Assembly: GCA_021018815.1 (NCBI GenBank)
Contig: JAITYX010000034.1
Coordinates: 1,116,001 to 1,180,000, forward strand
From: Talinum fruticosum
Taxonomy: Eukaryota; Streptophyta; Magnoliopsida; Caryophyllales; Talinaceae
Length of the DNA: 64,000 nucleotides
Direction: 5' to 3'
Each line of letters starts with the position of its first letter. The stretch's first letter is position 1. This document shows positions 11,412-24,396 of the stretch, in pieces. Position numbers and translations under genes: made by a program. The notes beneath the pieces were generated by a model that saw only the letters and a program-made list of their open reading frames with translations, made no database searches and was not told the origin of the DNA.

Positions 11412-11548
11412 GTTAATCTCTTGGCTGCTAGAAATGAAAGAGAAAGCATTCAAGTTGCTATACGCCCAAAAGTTTCATGGGCTGGTTCTGGTATTGCAGG
11501 AACAATACAAGTACAGTGCAATGACCTACGTTCTGCTTCAGGAGACAA
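11412..11548 (+). CDS. GH123-like gene, first recognised exon
   Basis: It follows a TTCTAG acceptor and reads VNLLAARNERESIQVAIRPK onward, a conserved N-terminal beta-rich block of this plant family. It ends in the middle of a codon (AA|G) before GTTAGC. The start codon is upstream and was not found. Confidence 0.8.
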
Positions 11549-11728
11549 GTTAGCTTCTGAACTTTAACCTTTTATTTCTATTGCTTCAATTTTTGTTACG
11601 TGCCAAAATGCTATGAGAGAATGGGAAAATTTCAAGTCAACTTTAAATGGAGCATCTAAGTTCTCTCCTTCAGTTGCTGGTGACCTAGCCACAGTTTTCA
11701 TGGTGATGTGTCTGATCTCCCTGTTCAG

Positions 11729-11839
11729 GTTGATTGTTGGTCAATCCCTGAAAATAAGGCGTGTGGTGCCTATCCTAGGCGTTCCAGATGCTCTTCTGCC
11801 TCTTGATCTCCCAAACTGTCGGATAAACTTGTTTCCTGG
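11729..11839 (+). CDS. GH123-like gene, second recognised exon
   Basis: The acceptor is CTGTTCAG. The first base completes Lys, then the frame reads LIVGQSLKIRRVVPILGVP and ends at LFPG before GTATTT. It continues the N-terminal domain. The intron before it is 180 bases. Confidence 0.8.
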
Positions 11840-11971
11840 GTATTTCTTCTGTTATTAAGTACTATTTTATGCCTTGGTTTTTTATACCATCATCTTGGCT
11901 TTTGGGAAAAATTTCAAGGGTGTTTTGGATTGCTTTTGAGCTTTCTGAGGGAAATCCTGTTATCTTTGCAG

Positions 11972-12073
11972 AGAAACAACAGCATTATGGATTTCTATAG
12001 ATGTACCAAGTGAGCAACCCCCTGGAGTCTATGAAGGAGAGATATTTATGACTGCTGTGAAGCCTGATGCACT
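11972..12073 (+). CDS. GH123-like gene, third recognised exon
   Basis: The acceptor is TTTGCAG. It reads ETTALWISIDVPSEQPPGVY and then EGEIFMTAVKPDA, a typical carbohydrate-hydrolase N-terminal beta domain motif. The donor is GTGATA at 12074. Confidence 0.8.
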
Positions 12074-12235
12074 GTGATAGTCTATCCGCTCTACTTAAGT
12101 TTATTCTAGTTTTATTGGGCTGGAGGCAGTATTGCTTCATAGTAATTTGTATCTGGCCTTGACATATCTGTAGGATTCCTTGTCAGTTAAGTTTATTTTG
12201 TTTCTCTGTGATGATTCATTCTGACTTAATGACAG

Positions 12236-12344
12236 ATCTACAGCATTATGCATGGGCAAGGCTGAGAAGCAGCATCTATTCAGGGAATTGAGGGGGTGTC
12301 TTGATCTTATGGACCCTGCTGAAGGAACGCCTATGGTTGAAGTG
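12236..12344 (+). CDS. GH123-like gene, fourth recognised exon
   Basis: The acceptor is TGACAG. It reads STALCMGKAEKQHLFRELRG, then CLDLMDPAEGTPMVEV, and leaves in phase 0 before GTGGGC. Confidence 0.75.
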
Positions 12345-12454
12345 GTGGGCTTCTGAAGTTCTGATGTTCTAAACAATCTTATTCCTGTCTGTGCTTTTGT
12401 TATAAATTATTTATTCTTCTAATGGAGAAATTCTTGTGAATATTTGATATTTAG

Positions 12455-12655
12455 ATTGACAGAGTAAAATCTGCAACATCAAATCTGAGGCGCATTCTTC
12501 TATCACCATCATTTTCTGAGTTCTTGTCGGATAATGGGGCAGTTGATTTGATGGATGAAGATGGCATTTCAAGTCGCTCAGTTTCTGTGAAAATAAGCTT
12601 GACTGTTTGGGATTTTACTCTTCCAGCTACACCTTCGCTTCCTGCTGTGATTGGT
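12455..12655 (+). CDS. GH123-like gene, fifth recognised exon
   Basis: It has 67 whole codons, from IDRVKSATSNLRRILLS to TVWDFTLPATPSLPAVIG, in phase 0 at both ends. The donor is GTATCC. The WDFTLP segment precedes the catalytic domain. Confidence 0.85.
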
Positions 12656-15600
12656 GTATCCTTTTTGTCTTTGTTCTCTAAACATGTGGAACAAAATCGT
12701 GTGAATTTTTTTTTGGAGGGGAAATAATTCATTTTATATAGGACTTAGAATTTCCTTGCATTATGCATATTCCTTCTGTTATTTTCTTTACTCTTTTGTG
12801 CTGCAATTATATCTGCGATGTGTTATGAATGAGGTAATCTATACCAAGGAGAGTTGAGTTCTTAGTGAATAATCTGCTATATGTTTTCGCTGGCAAATTT
12901 AAACATGTTGCTTTGCTGTCGAAGAATGTTCTAGTCTATGTTTTGCCAAGGTAATAAAGTTTGACTTGAACTCATTCTCTCCTGCAACTTAGGCTATTGT
13001 TAAGGGAGAGAGTGTGCAGTTTCTGTGAAAGCAGCAATCAGGACTTCACTTTTCTTGCTTAAAGCAACGTGAGAAACTTTGATTACAGTGCTTTCCTGCA
13101 ATGCATCTCACTCAAGTTTTAAAGAAGAGAATGGTTTAAGGGTTAAAATCTTTAGTCAGATTTATGGTGAAATGTAGGTCTATAGGCTGTTTTGGTGTGA
13201 CATCATTTTAGGGGGAAAAATCTAAGAAGCCATCACCAATGGATGCAAAGCATGTTTCCAATAGGGCAACTGTCTCTTATTAAAAGATTATTTACATGCT
13301 GACCCCAGGAGGTGTTTGGACATTATAAAGAAACTCTTATATTCTTCCCCATTGAAATAACCCCTTCCAGCCCAAAAAAAAAAAAAAAACAAATGAAGAA
13401 ATGATTTGATTTTAATATAATTTTTCTTTTTGGGAAATTTGTATAGTTGGAGTCAATTTTTCAATGGAAGAAATTTTGACGTTTTGGATTCTGTAGATAA
13501 TATTATTCATGAGAGCCTCAAGGATTGATGATTTTTATGGTTGCCTGTTTTGTGCATTGATGGCGTCCCCTTGGTCTCATTTTGATATAATTTTTTATTG
13601 CTCCCCCCCACAAAAAAAAAAAAAAAGAGAAGGGGTTATAACCCTTCTTTTGGCTTTGAGACTGCCCTCTTTTGTCATTTAACAGTGGAACTGGAATTGA
13701 GAACAGCCTATGAAAGTGCTGTTCCTTGACCAGCTTAGGTATGCACCCCCTCAGAGATCCCTCGGTGGATGAAGGGCAAATTACAGTTGTATCTGACGGC
13801 ATTAGGACTAGAATTGTCTCAGATTTGGTAAGAATTAGGAGGATCTAGTCAGCTGTTCTTAGTTTACGCGCTTGCTTTCTAGATATCAGCTGCATTAGAA
13901 AAGTTTTGAAATTGAGTGGATCACATTTTCACAGCATAACAACCGTTATATGCTATGCTATTGCCACATTAGAGCGATTCTGCACCGTCGCTCCTATTAC
14001 TGCATTGCAACCGTAACTGTATTTTGAATCCTTGTTGATAACATGTGTTTTGGTATTTTATGGTCACCACTGTAAGAACATCTTGGATTGTGAAAATTCC
14101 CAGGTGGAACAACATGATAATCCTACTGGCATGTTAAGATGATTCAGGGATTTCAATCACGAGTGCAACATTTGTTTTTGTGAATCTTGATTAATTAAGC
14201 TCTTTTCTGTTTTTACTTGAGCAGTATGAATTGTGTACTTTTTGTTTTAGCCAGAAAGCTAGTTTGTGACTGATAAATATATTCATCATTTTAGATTTGT
14301 CCGATTTCGGCAGTAATAGCACTTTTGATTGCCTCTTTTAAGGGAATATGTTTCTATAAGTCATAAATTGACAGATGACATTTGTGTGAGCAGATATCTA
14401 TTTTTGTCTGTAGCACAACAACGTCTATGATAGACTTCTCCTTTTGTAGGTAGCTATATTTGTTACTTGCAACTTTTAGCTACACCTGATATAAATGTGG
14501 ATTATGGGTAGGGTCGATCATTGGGTTTCTGGGCGGGACCAGGCTGACCCTCTCTTGGATACCCATTTATCTTACCTGAGACCTAATCCTGACCCTATGA
14601 GTGTGTGGACCCAGCAACAAAGAAACATTAGAGACAACTAATTATATGGAAAGATGGAGCCTCAAATGGAGGGCTACTGAGCGAGACAGCTATATTGCTG
14701 TGGGGTGCCGGCTGCTGGAGCTATGTGTTTGGTGTTCTAGTTCCCACATCTGAGATCACAAACAAGATTACAAAGATTGGGTTAAGACACAGAATTAGGA
14801 AGATTTGGGTTCTGTTTTTTGGCCATTTTCCTTTCAAAAGAGAGAGATCAAAATTGTTGTCTCTTCTAAAAAATAATTAAAAAGCTTGATTTTGCAGTCT
14901 CCCACATAATATGAAAGAGAAAGTGGAATTGGGCATATCTAATCTCTGGAAAATTTTCCGAATCATGCAAACATGCTCAACCCGAGGCCTCTAATATAAA
15001 TTAATTCCATAAATATGTTTTTTTAAGAAAAAAAAATTGTTGTGGCTCTGCGGGTTGGAACTGGTGCTTGATGGCAAGTTGCTCTCTGTTTGGGTCCCCG
15101 ATTTCACATGGTTATAGGGAAGGTAATATTAATCTGTCGGAGCACTCAAATTTCCTGGCTTGGATCCGCCCCATTTATAGGTTTAATTTACCTAAAGCAA
15201 ATGGCTCACTAAACTATCATGTGCATCTTGATTGTGGAGTAGTAGAGAGTCCATGACGTTTAATCTATAGTCTAATGGAAATTAGCTCTATAATATAGGG
15301 GGACGCTACTATGTCTGACCTCCCACACACTGAATAGGACTAATTGCTGCACAATGTATGGGTATGAACTTGCATTGTAGCTAAGTGAACAAATGAAATG
15401 ACAGAGATCTGATCTTAGGAACAACTTCTGTGAATTACCTTTGGGCTTTGGGTACTTCTTGCCTTCTTTTATCCTGCTTCTCCACCATTTGGAATGTTTC
15501 TTGTTGAAATACAAGTATATACAGTCTAACATCCATCATGAACATTGGGGGCGGCAATGGATCTATAAGGGCCAGGTTGGATCATCCAACCTGCAGCTTT

Positions 15601-17304
15601 TTGAATATTTTTTTATGTATCAATTTGGGCGAAAACAAAATTAAGTATACTAAATTATCGCAAACATTAATAGACTGTTAGCCTAGCAGTATGAACTGAT
15701 GCGCTAATTTTATATTGAATGATTAAGAAGCTTTCGTGCTAGCGCGCTCCGGCCATTGCTTATTGGAAAGTAAACTTCGCCTTGATTGGATAGAGGTGTG
15801 TATCGAGACTATCAAATAAGTTCCTGACTATAGCCGAACTCCCTTATTTGACTGGAATTCCCATCGATCTCCGATCTAGAGCTTTCCAAAACTAATGAGT
15901 CCTAGCTTAGTTTGATCCCATAAAAGTCATTGGTTTGAATTCATTTTCAGTCTTTTGGAATGGGACTTGCATTATATTTAATTTATAATGTTATGTTGGA
16001 CAAGTGAGTTGAATTTGCTAGATTTGGGAATTTGAAAACTCAATTGGGGTTTTGGAGACAGAATTTGGTGGATTTGGGAGTTCTTTTCGTTTAACGTGGA
16101 ATTAGTTAAGCAAGTTTATGTTGAAATTAGTATGAAAAATATGCTGTACTTTTCGGGAGTTTGTATTCTTAGAATCCATGTGTTATATTTACCGCCATCT
16201 AGTTACTTAATTCCGACCACACTTCAAATACTGGCTCCACCACTGATTGGGGTCTGTCTACTTGGTAAATCCCATGTCATCTTCTGTAGCCTATTGTGGT
16301 TATTCATGTGCTTCTCAGGTTATTGGCTCTATATTTCTTGGTTTTTCTTATATTTGGCTGTCCATGGTTGATTTTTTCAATTAATCTTAATTTTCTGACA
16401 TGGAATATGTTCTCAATTAAGCATCTTTTGACTTGTGCTGACTAGAGTCTTACCTAGGTAGCTAACTTTTTTAAATTATATTTTTTCTTTAACAAGAGAA
16501 AGAAAAGTTTAAACTTCATTGTAACTCGACTTCCACTCTGCCTCTGCAGTTTTTCTTATTTTCGGAATTGAGTCAAGGTGAATTATTTATTTCTTTAAAC
16601 TTGTTTATTTCTTTTGATGTGGATATGTCAGAATGTCTGTCTGCTTGCTAAAGGCGAATTGTTTACATATTAACCTCCTCATACTTCTATTTTGTTCGAT
16701 GGGATTTGTTCTGTGATTGTGTTTCTTCTGTTGTAGTTAGGGATCATACTATTAGGCTAATTTCTTGTCAGTAGTGTTTTAAGCTCTTCAAGATAGGTTT
16801 ACCCGTCTTTCATAGTCTCAATGCCATGTTAGTTCTTTCTCTACTGTTACATGGCTGTCTAGGGTAGTCGGGCTTTAATGCTGCCAATAAAGATGTACTG
16901 AATATGTGAGGGTACTTTTCTCAAATCTCATTGTTCCAGATATCACGAGAGTTGAGGATGTGTACACTAATCTTATTTTACATCTGGTCTGACTGGATGA
17001 TACAGGTTTTTTTATATATTTTTTTATCAGATGTATTAATTGGTATATTCACTCGTGAAGATTATTCAATGAGTATCAATACTATTCTGTTCAAAGTTGG
17101 TAGTAAACAGTGCATCCTTTAGCCATTTTGTCCTGTTCCCCCTCCCCTTTTATTCCCTTATCTTTTGGGGTTCAAAAATTTAGATAGTCCCTTATGTCTT
17201 GTAGTGGATACTTCCATGTGAACATGTCTCCAACTATTATATATGCTTCTGAATTTATTTTCTGGCATGAAGTTAGTTCTGCTGTTCTTTAATGCTGCTT
17301 CTAG
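12656..17304 (+). other. Intron 5 of the GH123-like gene (4.6 kb)
   Basis: No coding homology was recognised. A-rich runs lie at 13374-13389 and 13612-13627. They could be tails of old retroposed fragments, but no duplications were seen around them. Confidence 0.7.
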
Positions 17305-17473
17305 ATATCTGATACAGTAATCGAGGATCGATTTGGTGTTGGACATGGAAGTGATGAGTGGTTTGAAGCACTGGATCATCATTTTAAATGGCTTCTTCAA
17401 TATAAAATTAGCCCATACTTTTGTAGATGGGGTGATAGCATGCGTGTCTTGACATACACCTGTCCATGGCCTG
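17305..17473 (+). CDS. GH123-like gene, sixth recognised exon
   Basis: The acceptor is GCTTCTAG. It reads ISDTVIEDRFGVGHGSDEWF, then a segment ending with YFCRWGDSMRVLTYTCPWP. This is the start of the TIM-barrel-like catalytic part. It ends with one base of the next codon before GTATTT. Confidence 0.9.
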
Positions 17474-18314
17474 GTATTTCCTTGATTCAAGCTCCTCTAA
17501 AACTAGAAACCTGTTTTTCCTTGCCATGGACTACATGTACATATTATAAGTGTTAATAGTCTGTTGGTTGTACATTCCTCTGGTAGAATGGTTCCCCCAT
17601 CATCTGTTTCATAATATGCCTCTGGGCTCTTAGATACATTTTATCTGTTGTGCGGTGTGATTAGGTGTTGGCTATAAACTTAAACTGGCACAGATTGGCC
17701 AAAGCGAGGTCATCCTGACCCAGCATGGTTGATTCCAGTTTGGGCTAAGGCAACTTGCCATTTTCCTTAGTGTACTTTGCTTCAACTATTTGCCTTTTTT
17801 TAATTTCTTTTTTGGGCTGCTCAACAGTAACTTGTCCAATGTGGACTCTGCAAAGGTTGGTGTAAGCTGATTGAAATTTACACGCCCTTGCACTTACAAG
17901 AGGTTGTGTTTGAATGACTCACCAAAGCTTTTTAAATCTTGGGAAGATGAATTATGGTATATAAAATCAGAGAAAACTCCTTTGAAGAGAAGCTAATGAT
18001 GCTTTAGGTGTCCAAATGTAAATAAAATGGACATGCAAAGGAGACCTATGGTATCTAGAGTAGGAGAAGGCACAATCAGAAATATTGAAATCCAAGTTTG
18101 ACACAAATTCAACCCTGATTCATTTTTCCTAAAAACCAAAACCCTCTAGTTTCATACTGGTTTAGTGCTTAAGAGGCTTGTGTTGGATACTGTCACCCCA
18201 AGTTCATTCCCATTGATCTTAAAGGCTAGTTATTTAGTGCAAGTTTATCTGGGTCTTATAATTGGAAGACAAACTCAATTGATCTAGTGTCTTTGCTTGT
18301 ATCTGCTGGAAAAG

Positions 18315-18396
18315 CTGGTCATCCAAAGTCACACGAGTACTACTCAGATCCAAGGCTGGCGGCATATGCTGTTCCGTTTCGTCCAGTAGTATCATG
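18315..18396 (+). CDS. GH123-like gene, seventh recognised exon
   Basis: It joins the previous exon as Ala (G|CT) and reads GHPKSHEYYSDPRLAAYAVP, then FRPVVS. The main donor is GTATAT at 18397. A second in-frame donor, GTATCA at 18389, would leave in phase 0. Confidence 0.8.
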
Positions 18397-18479
18397 GTAT
18401 ATAGTTCCACCCTTTTGCTGTCTGCAAATTATATATTCAAACTGGATTTATAATCTTGCTTTCCCTTGATGTGCCCCAG

Positions 18480-18572
18480 TTTTGATACTGGGCCGAACTT
18501 TTGCAGAAGGAGATTGATATCTTGAAAACAAAGGCCCACTGGAAGAAAGCCTATTTCTATTTGTGGGATGAG
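18480..18572 (+). pseudogene. GH123-like gene, eighth recognised exon, apparent 1-base deletion
   Basis: From the CCCCAG acceptor the frame reads C-F-D-T-G-P-N and then shifts. From 18507 the conserved KEIDILKTKAHWKKAYFYLW plus Asp-Glu runs in another frame. One base is missing within AACTTTTGCAG (about 18496-18506). Read straight through, a TGA stop occurs at 18523-18525. A strong alternative acceptor (TTTTGCAG) ends at 18506. Joined to the donor at 18389 it would restore the frame with about a dozen residues lost. The candidate catalytic Asp-Glu codons are at 18567-18572. Confidence 0.7.
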
Positions 18573-19084
18573 GTACCTTCCATACTTGTGTTTTATTATT
18601 CCATAGGATAAGCTAAAATTATCAGAGGTTGCTTAAATGAGAAAGTCTGCATTTGCGCAAACTGTGGCACTTTACTTTAAAAAGTTTGTGGGGGTAAGAG
18701 TACATGAAGAGTATTCTGTAATTCTACTGCATGATACTTCTTTCCCCACATTATATTTTTGTCTAGTTTGAAAAAAGTTCACTGCACATACTTATTCAGT
18801 CACAATTATTTATCGCTAATCATCAAGAAGAAGTGAACCTCGGGAAGAAGATAGAGTGAAAAGCGGACTGGTCTTGTCGGAACCAAAATATCTTATATAG
18901 CCCCTCAAATGTTCTTTTTTATTTTTTGGGGGTTGGGGTGGGTGGAGGAGATGTGATCCATTTTTTCTCATAATTTGCAAATTTCGGCTAACAATATTGA
19001 ATCATGTGGCAATTTTTCTAATTTGGTTTTGGGAATAGTCAATAGCTTCAACAGTTCTGGTGATGGATATCTATAAGTGTTGTA

Positions 19085-19324
19085 TAAGATGGTCTTATTT
19101 AAGAGAGTATATGATGGACTTTTTTGGGGTTACGTCTAACTGTTATGAGTATAAGTAATTGCTCATTTCCAGGTGACATTTAGTAAGTCACCTTTAAATG
19201 ATTTATTAGTCACCTTTAAATCAAGAAGTCACTCTAAAATGAGTTGTTAGTCACCCCAACACCTCTAAAAAGTCATCCATCAAGGACTCTGTCTCACCAT
19301 AACGCGTTCGTGAAACAGTCTTAC
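19085..19324. mobile_element. Possible MITE in intron 8 of the GH123-like gene
   Basis: The stretch starts with TAAGATGGTCTTAT and ends with the partly complementary GTGAAACAGTCTTA. This resembles plant MITEs with GACGGTCT-type ends. Inside, AGTCACCTTTAAAT occurs twice in tandem near 19186-19221. No clear target duplication was found, so the call is tentative. Confidence 0.4.
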
Positions 19325-19597
19325 CAAGAATTTTGTGTTGAAAATATTCTCCAATTTTCTTTTCTTTTTTCCTTTCTTTGTTATTCTTGATTTTGATTAG
19401 TTGGTCTTGGGATCAATACATTGACCATTTTGTTTTGTTTGATGTCTTGTCATTCAATGAATTTGCATAACTGGGGAGTTCTTTAAGTTGTGGAAAATTT
19501 CAGCTGATACAGAGAAATAGACGATAACCAAGAATGTAGGTGAAGTATTCAATCTGGACAATTATGCAATCTGACATGAAGCACTGTAAACTTGCAG

Positions 19598-19694
19598 CCG
19601 CTGAATGTTGAACATTTTAGTTCCATACGGAAGATGGCTGGTGAGATTTATGCTCATGCCCCAGATGCACGTGTTCTAACAACTTACTACTGCG
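19598..19694 (+). CDS. GH123-like gene, ninth recognised exon
   Basis: The acceptor is CTTGCAG. The first codon, Pro, follows the Asp-Glu of exon 8 (WDEP). The frame then reads LNVEHFSSIRKMAGEIYAHA and PDARVLTTYYCG, ending after one base of Gly before GTGAGA. Confidence 0.9.
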
Positions 19695-20668
19695 GTGAGA
19701 ATGAACTTTCTACATAATTGATATATTTTGTCATTTGCGCCAGAATTTGCTCTTTTTCATGGCAACTGCTGTGCATACCATCATTGCAGTCAATTACCGA
19801 CTAAAGCAAACACCACCACCTCCCCCTTTGTGTGTGAACAATGTGGCTGGCAGAGGCGGTCAAGATGTATGCTACCTTACCCTGACTAGTGAAGACTGTT
19901 ATAGAGACTGTTCCCAAGAGAACCCAGAATTAAATATGTTTTACAATACTGGAAAGTAATTTACAAGTGCAGGTATTTATAGTGGAATTTTTGTCTAAAA
20001 AGGAAGAAGAATTTGTCATGGCCAACTGTAGACATGGGTTTTAGCTACGCTATCAACATAGGAGTGACATCATTTCTTTTCATTTTTCCGTTTTTCTGGG
20101 TGGTTCTGTAGGCTTTACTTTATTGCTCTACATGCCATCTCTATGCTGAGTATTCTAGAATTGATCACAGGTCATCTAACAAGAACTTTACTATTTTTTA
20201 CGTGCAAACTAGCAGCATCTCTGGAAATAGATTACACTATGATTAGCACTACAAGATGGCTGCTCACACTAATAGAATATAAATACATGATCTATTAACT
20301 GCCTAAGGACTTTCGCTGTGTTAGTGTGAACTTATTGACTGCAGAGGAATTCCTATATTCCGTTGCTAAGCTGTAAAAGGACAAATGGAGCTTGAGAAAC
20401 AGAAATAAGAGAATCATTAGGGATAAATACAAGCAGCTCGTTAGCCAATTCTATAGACTATATATATCTGATCTTTGAACCATCCCAGGAGGGCCCTTCT
20501 CCAGAAAGTTGCGACTGTTGCAATTTTTGAGATACTGATGGTATTAAGTTGTAATGCATTCATGTTGCTGCAAGTGAAACTTTACTTATATTTGCTGTGG
20601 ATTTTCCTTATGTTTGATGATTTTCTATGGTTGGGCATCTTTTAAAATGCGATCATTCCGTTGTTTAG

Positions 20669-20762
20669 GCCCCAGTGATGCACCCCTGGCGCCAACTTCA
20701 TTCGAGGCATTTCTGAAGGTTCCTAAGTATCTACGACCTCATACTCAAATTTACTGTACAAG
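20669..20762 (+). CDS. GH123-like gene, tenth recognised exon
   Basis: The acceptor is TTGTTTAG. It reads PSDAPLAPTSFEAFLKVPKY, then LRPHTQIYCT, ending AG| before GTACTA. LINE A ends only 26 bases downstream of this donor. Confidence 0.9.
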
Positions 20763-21231
20763 GTACTACACTTATCCATGCGTTTATGTTTTTTTTTTTT
20801 TTTTTTTCCTGATGAAAGTATAAGCTTCTTCATTTCATGAAAGCTCAATAAGCCAAAAATGTACAGCCATGTACACTTTTTCTATCCTCAGAAACATTGA
20901 ACAAAAGAGAGAAAAAGCACAAAAATGGTTGTGACCCACACTCTAGGAAGGGTTGCCACATCCATTTTGTGCAAGAAAATCAGTGAAAAGCAAAAATAAT
21001 AGCCTTAGTTTACTATTTTATCCCAGCCAGACTTTGTCCTTGGTCTTCATCTTTCTGCATAGTCTATGTTTTACTCTTGTTTGGATTTCCCATTTAATCT
21101 TCAGTGGAGTTGTCTGGAGGCCAGTAATTTTCCCACCAGACAACCTAGCACTTCTTCCAGCTAAATGTGGTAACAACAGGCTGAAAGTATTGCATAGGTC
21201 ACCTGCTTCCTTATAATAGTCCCGGTATACT

Positions 21232-24210
21232 TTACTGCCTGAGCAAGCCAATCAGTTCCTGGTGTTTGAATCCCAGCCCACTTACAAATCCCCTGCTATA
21301 GCTACACTGATAGAACAGATGGCTACAGGATTCTGTGTCACAGAAAATGCAATTTGACTCCCCAACCTGAATCCTCAAATGCTGTAATCTCTCCTTGGTC
21401 AGAAGTTTATTTTGGACAAGAAGCCGCATATTGCATCTGTGTTTAGGGACAGCAATAGGAAACCAAACCAGCCTCCACTGTCTAAACATTTGTTGCTGTC
21501 CCATCAGCCAAGAATATCATGAGTGGATTGTGTATTTTTGATAAGCAGATATCATCCATTTATCCTCTGAGTATGCCTCTTTGAATCTGCCCTTTTAACT
21601 TGTTGATCCTGTTCCAGTGCCAACTAACCCCGTTAGGTGGCTTGTAGTCCCAAAAGTCTCTGCCTCTAAGGTAGATTTCACTAATCCACTTGACCCAAAG
21701 TGTATGAGCCTTTTCTGCAACAGCCCAAGTTAGTTTTCCAACAGCAGTGTTATTTTCAGACAGCACAATTTCTTATATTTAAACCCCCTTCTTTCTTGGG
21801 CCTACAGATATTGCTCCATGCTATAAGAGAGGCTTTTTTGTCCCCTTTTCCCCAAAGGAAATTTCTACAAAGCTTTCAATTTGTTTGACAATTATGGTCA
21901 TAATTGTGAGGAGTAAGGTATTAATAACCTAACCTTTGCTTCATATGCCAGATGCCTCGTTGTCAGGGTCTGCAGCCTAGCTTGAATCTTTTCAGCCAGC
22001 CTTTGGCAATCAGCTATATTCCATTTTGTAGGAGATAAAGGCATGCGAAAAATACTTTATAGGGAATGAGCCAGTACAGAAATCTATTCTCTGCCTAATA
22101 TCCTCTGCCACAGCAGCAGTTGTACCATTCAGATTACTCTTAATAAATCTTAGACTTAGCTTTGTTTGCACACAGGCCAGTCATGTTGGAGAAATGTTAA
22201 ACAATTAGATCCACTAATCTCATATAACCCTTAAACAATAGCATAAGGGTATATTCACTAGTCCCATCTTCTTGCACATAGGGTGATGTCTAAAAATCTC
22301 ATTCTGAGATTGGAAATAAGTGTTCTTGGAAGATACTCCATTACCATGACAAAAAGAAGAGATGAAAGATGATCACCTCGTCTAATGCCTCTAGCCCTTT
22401 TGGGATATTTCCAAAAATTTCTCCATTGAGGGAGATTTTATATCTTGCTGTTGTGACAACTCATAATCCACTGTACAAACTAGGGGAAACTTAAAAGCTA
22501 TCAGTAGCTCTTCAATAGATCTCCAGGACACAGAATCGTAGGCTTTCTGCAGGTCTATCTTCATCAGGCATCTGGGAGAAGCTTGCTTCCTATTGTATAA
22601 GTCGATCAAGTCTTGGGTAATTAGAATGTTCTTAATGATACTTCTGCCTGGTATAAAAGCACCCTGGTTTTCATTGAATAAATCAGTTTACACTTGTTTC
22701 AATCTTGCACATAGCATCTTAACAATACATTTGCAGACTTTGTTGCAGCATGGAATTGGTCTAAATTCATTCACCATAAGGGTGTTGGGCATTTTAGGGA
22801 TCAAGATGATGACTGTTGTATTCAGCTGTTTGAGGAGTTGGCCATTCTCAAAGAACTCAAGGAGTGTTTTTGTAATGTCATCCCCAGTTATGTTCCATGC
22901 ACTCTGAAAAAAGCCACTTCCATAGCCATCAGGCTAGGGCATTTATTGATGACAATGCATATAGAGCTGATTTCACATCACTAGGACTGAAGGGTTTAAT
23001 CAAACTCAGTTGTTGCTCTATTGTTCGAACATGTCCTATCTGAATGATGCTCTGTAGTACAGAACTCATAGTTGTTTTTGATGTTCCCAACAAACCCCTG
23101 TAATAAGCAGTGAAAGCATGCTAGATACCTTCAGAATCTCTATATAAAATATCCATGTCCTCCCTTATAGCCAGCACAGTATTCCTGTAAGCTCTTTGCT
23201 TGATAGATGCATGGAACAACTTGGTGTTTTGATCTCCTTGAATAAGCCGTTGAGCCTTACTCTTCGGATTGAAGAGAGCAATTTCAGCTGCAAAATTTTC
23301 TTGAAATTCAAAAAAGACTTGTCTTTCCTTCAATTGGAGTTCATTGTTAAACAGATCATTCTGAAGATCATGCTGAATATTGTGCAACATATCTCTAATC
23401 TTCATGAGTTGGTTCCCAATCTTTGCATAGTTTAGCTTACATCTGGAACCAGCTTGCAGCTTTTGGAGTTTCTTAGAGATTTGGAACATGGTACATCCCT
23501 CAACTTTCTGTTTCCATACTTGGAGAACAACAGAATCAGAAATTTTGAGAAGAGCTCCATATGTTAAATATATAAGTATTCCAGCTCTTCTAGCTGCAAT
23601 CTGGTCCATTCTAACCCATATAGGAGCATGATCAGAAATGTCCTGTGCCAAAAAATGTATTGGACCAGCCCAAAAGCATTAATCCAATCACCATTCCCAA
23701 AAGCTCTATCTGTTATAGAATAAATTCTTGTACCATCCACATGATTGTTACACCAAGTATATCTTTGCCCAAGCCACTTCGGGGTTCTTCTAGGTGTATG
23801 GAATCATGAAATTTGATAGAATCTCTAAGATCTGCCTCCAAACCCCTAATTCTGTCATCTAAACACCAAACATTATTGAAATCTCCAAGGACCAGCCAAG
23901 GTACATTATTTATCAATGATTCCCAAAGGCTACCCCTCTGAATATCATCATTAAAAGCATTAGCAAAAGTGGCAAGTATAGGCATAATACCATGGATACT
24001 GGCTCTACAAAATGACCTCCAAGTTAACCTAATTTTTATTACAAAAGAATCAAACTCTTCCTCTAGGATGGCAAGCATTGTTAATAGCACCACCCGAACT
24101 ATTGCAAAGATTTTTGTGAACCCAACTAGTATTGATATCTCAGACTTCGGTTTCTTGGAGACCTCAGATTTTTGTGAACCCCACACAAACCTTGTTAATA
24201 GCACCACCAA
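21232..24210 (-). pseudogene. LINE A ORF2 remnant: endonuclease, RT, zf-RVT
   Basis: On the minus strand: a endonuclease segment at 23713-24210 (LVLGDFNNVW), its end and linker at 23121-23651 (DISDHAPIWVRM, then LIQGDQNTKLFHASIKQR), RT motifs at 22391-22609 (RCLMKIDLQKAYDSVSW), the RT end near 21780-22020 (RHLAYEAKVRLL), and a zf-RVT-like end at 21232-21766 (TLWVKWISEIYL, then C-x2-C with HLFYQC). No FADD catalytic box is readable between 22000 and 22250; that part appears deleted. The protein would nick target DNA and prime reverse transcription. Confidence 0.85.
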
Positions 24211-24396
24211 CTAGTATTGCTAATTAGGACTCTTAGGGCCTCTTAGATTCCAAGCAACTATGCTAGCCATATCCCAAGGGAGTGTCAAGCATCATTACAG
24301 TTCCCTCTTGAGCTCCCCTCACTTCATGCCCTTGTCCAGCAGGTGTAGTGGTGTAGTGATGTTATCAGTCACAACCACAGGGCTGTCTTGAGTAAT

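Noticed and set aside
13518..13802. 94-codon minus-strand open frame in intron 5
   Set aside because: It includes a poly-Phe stretch from an A-run and has no recognisable domain.
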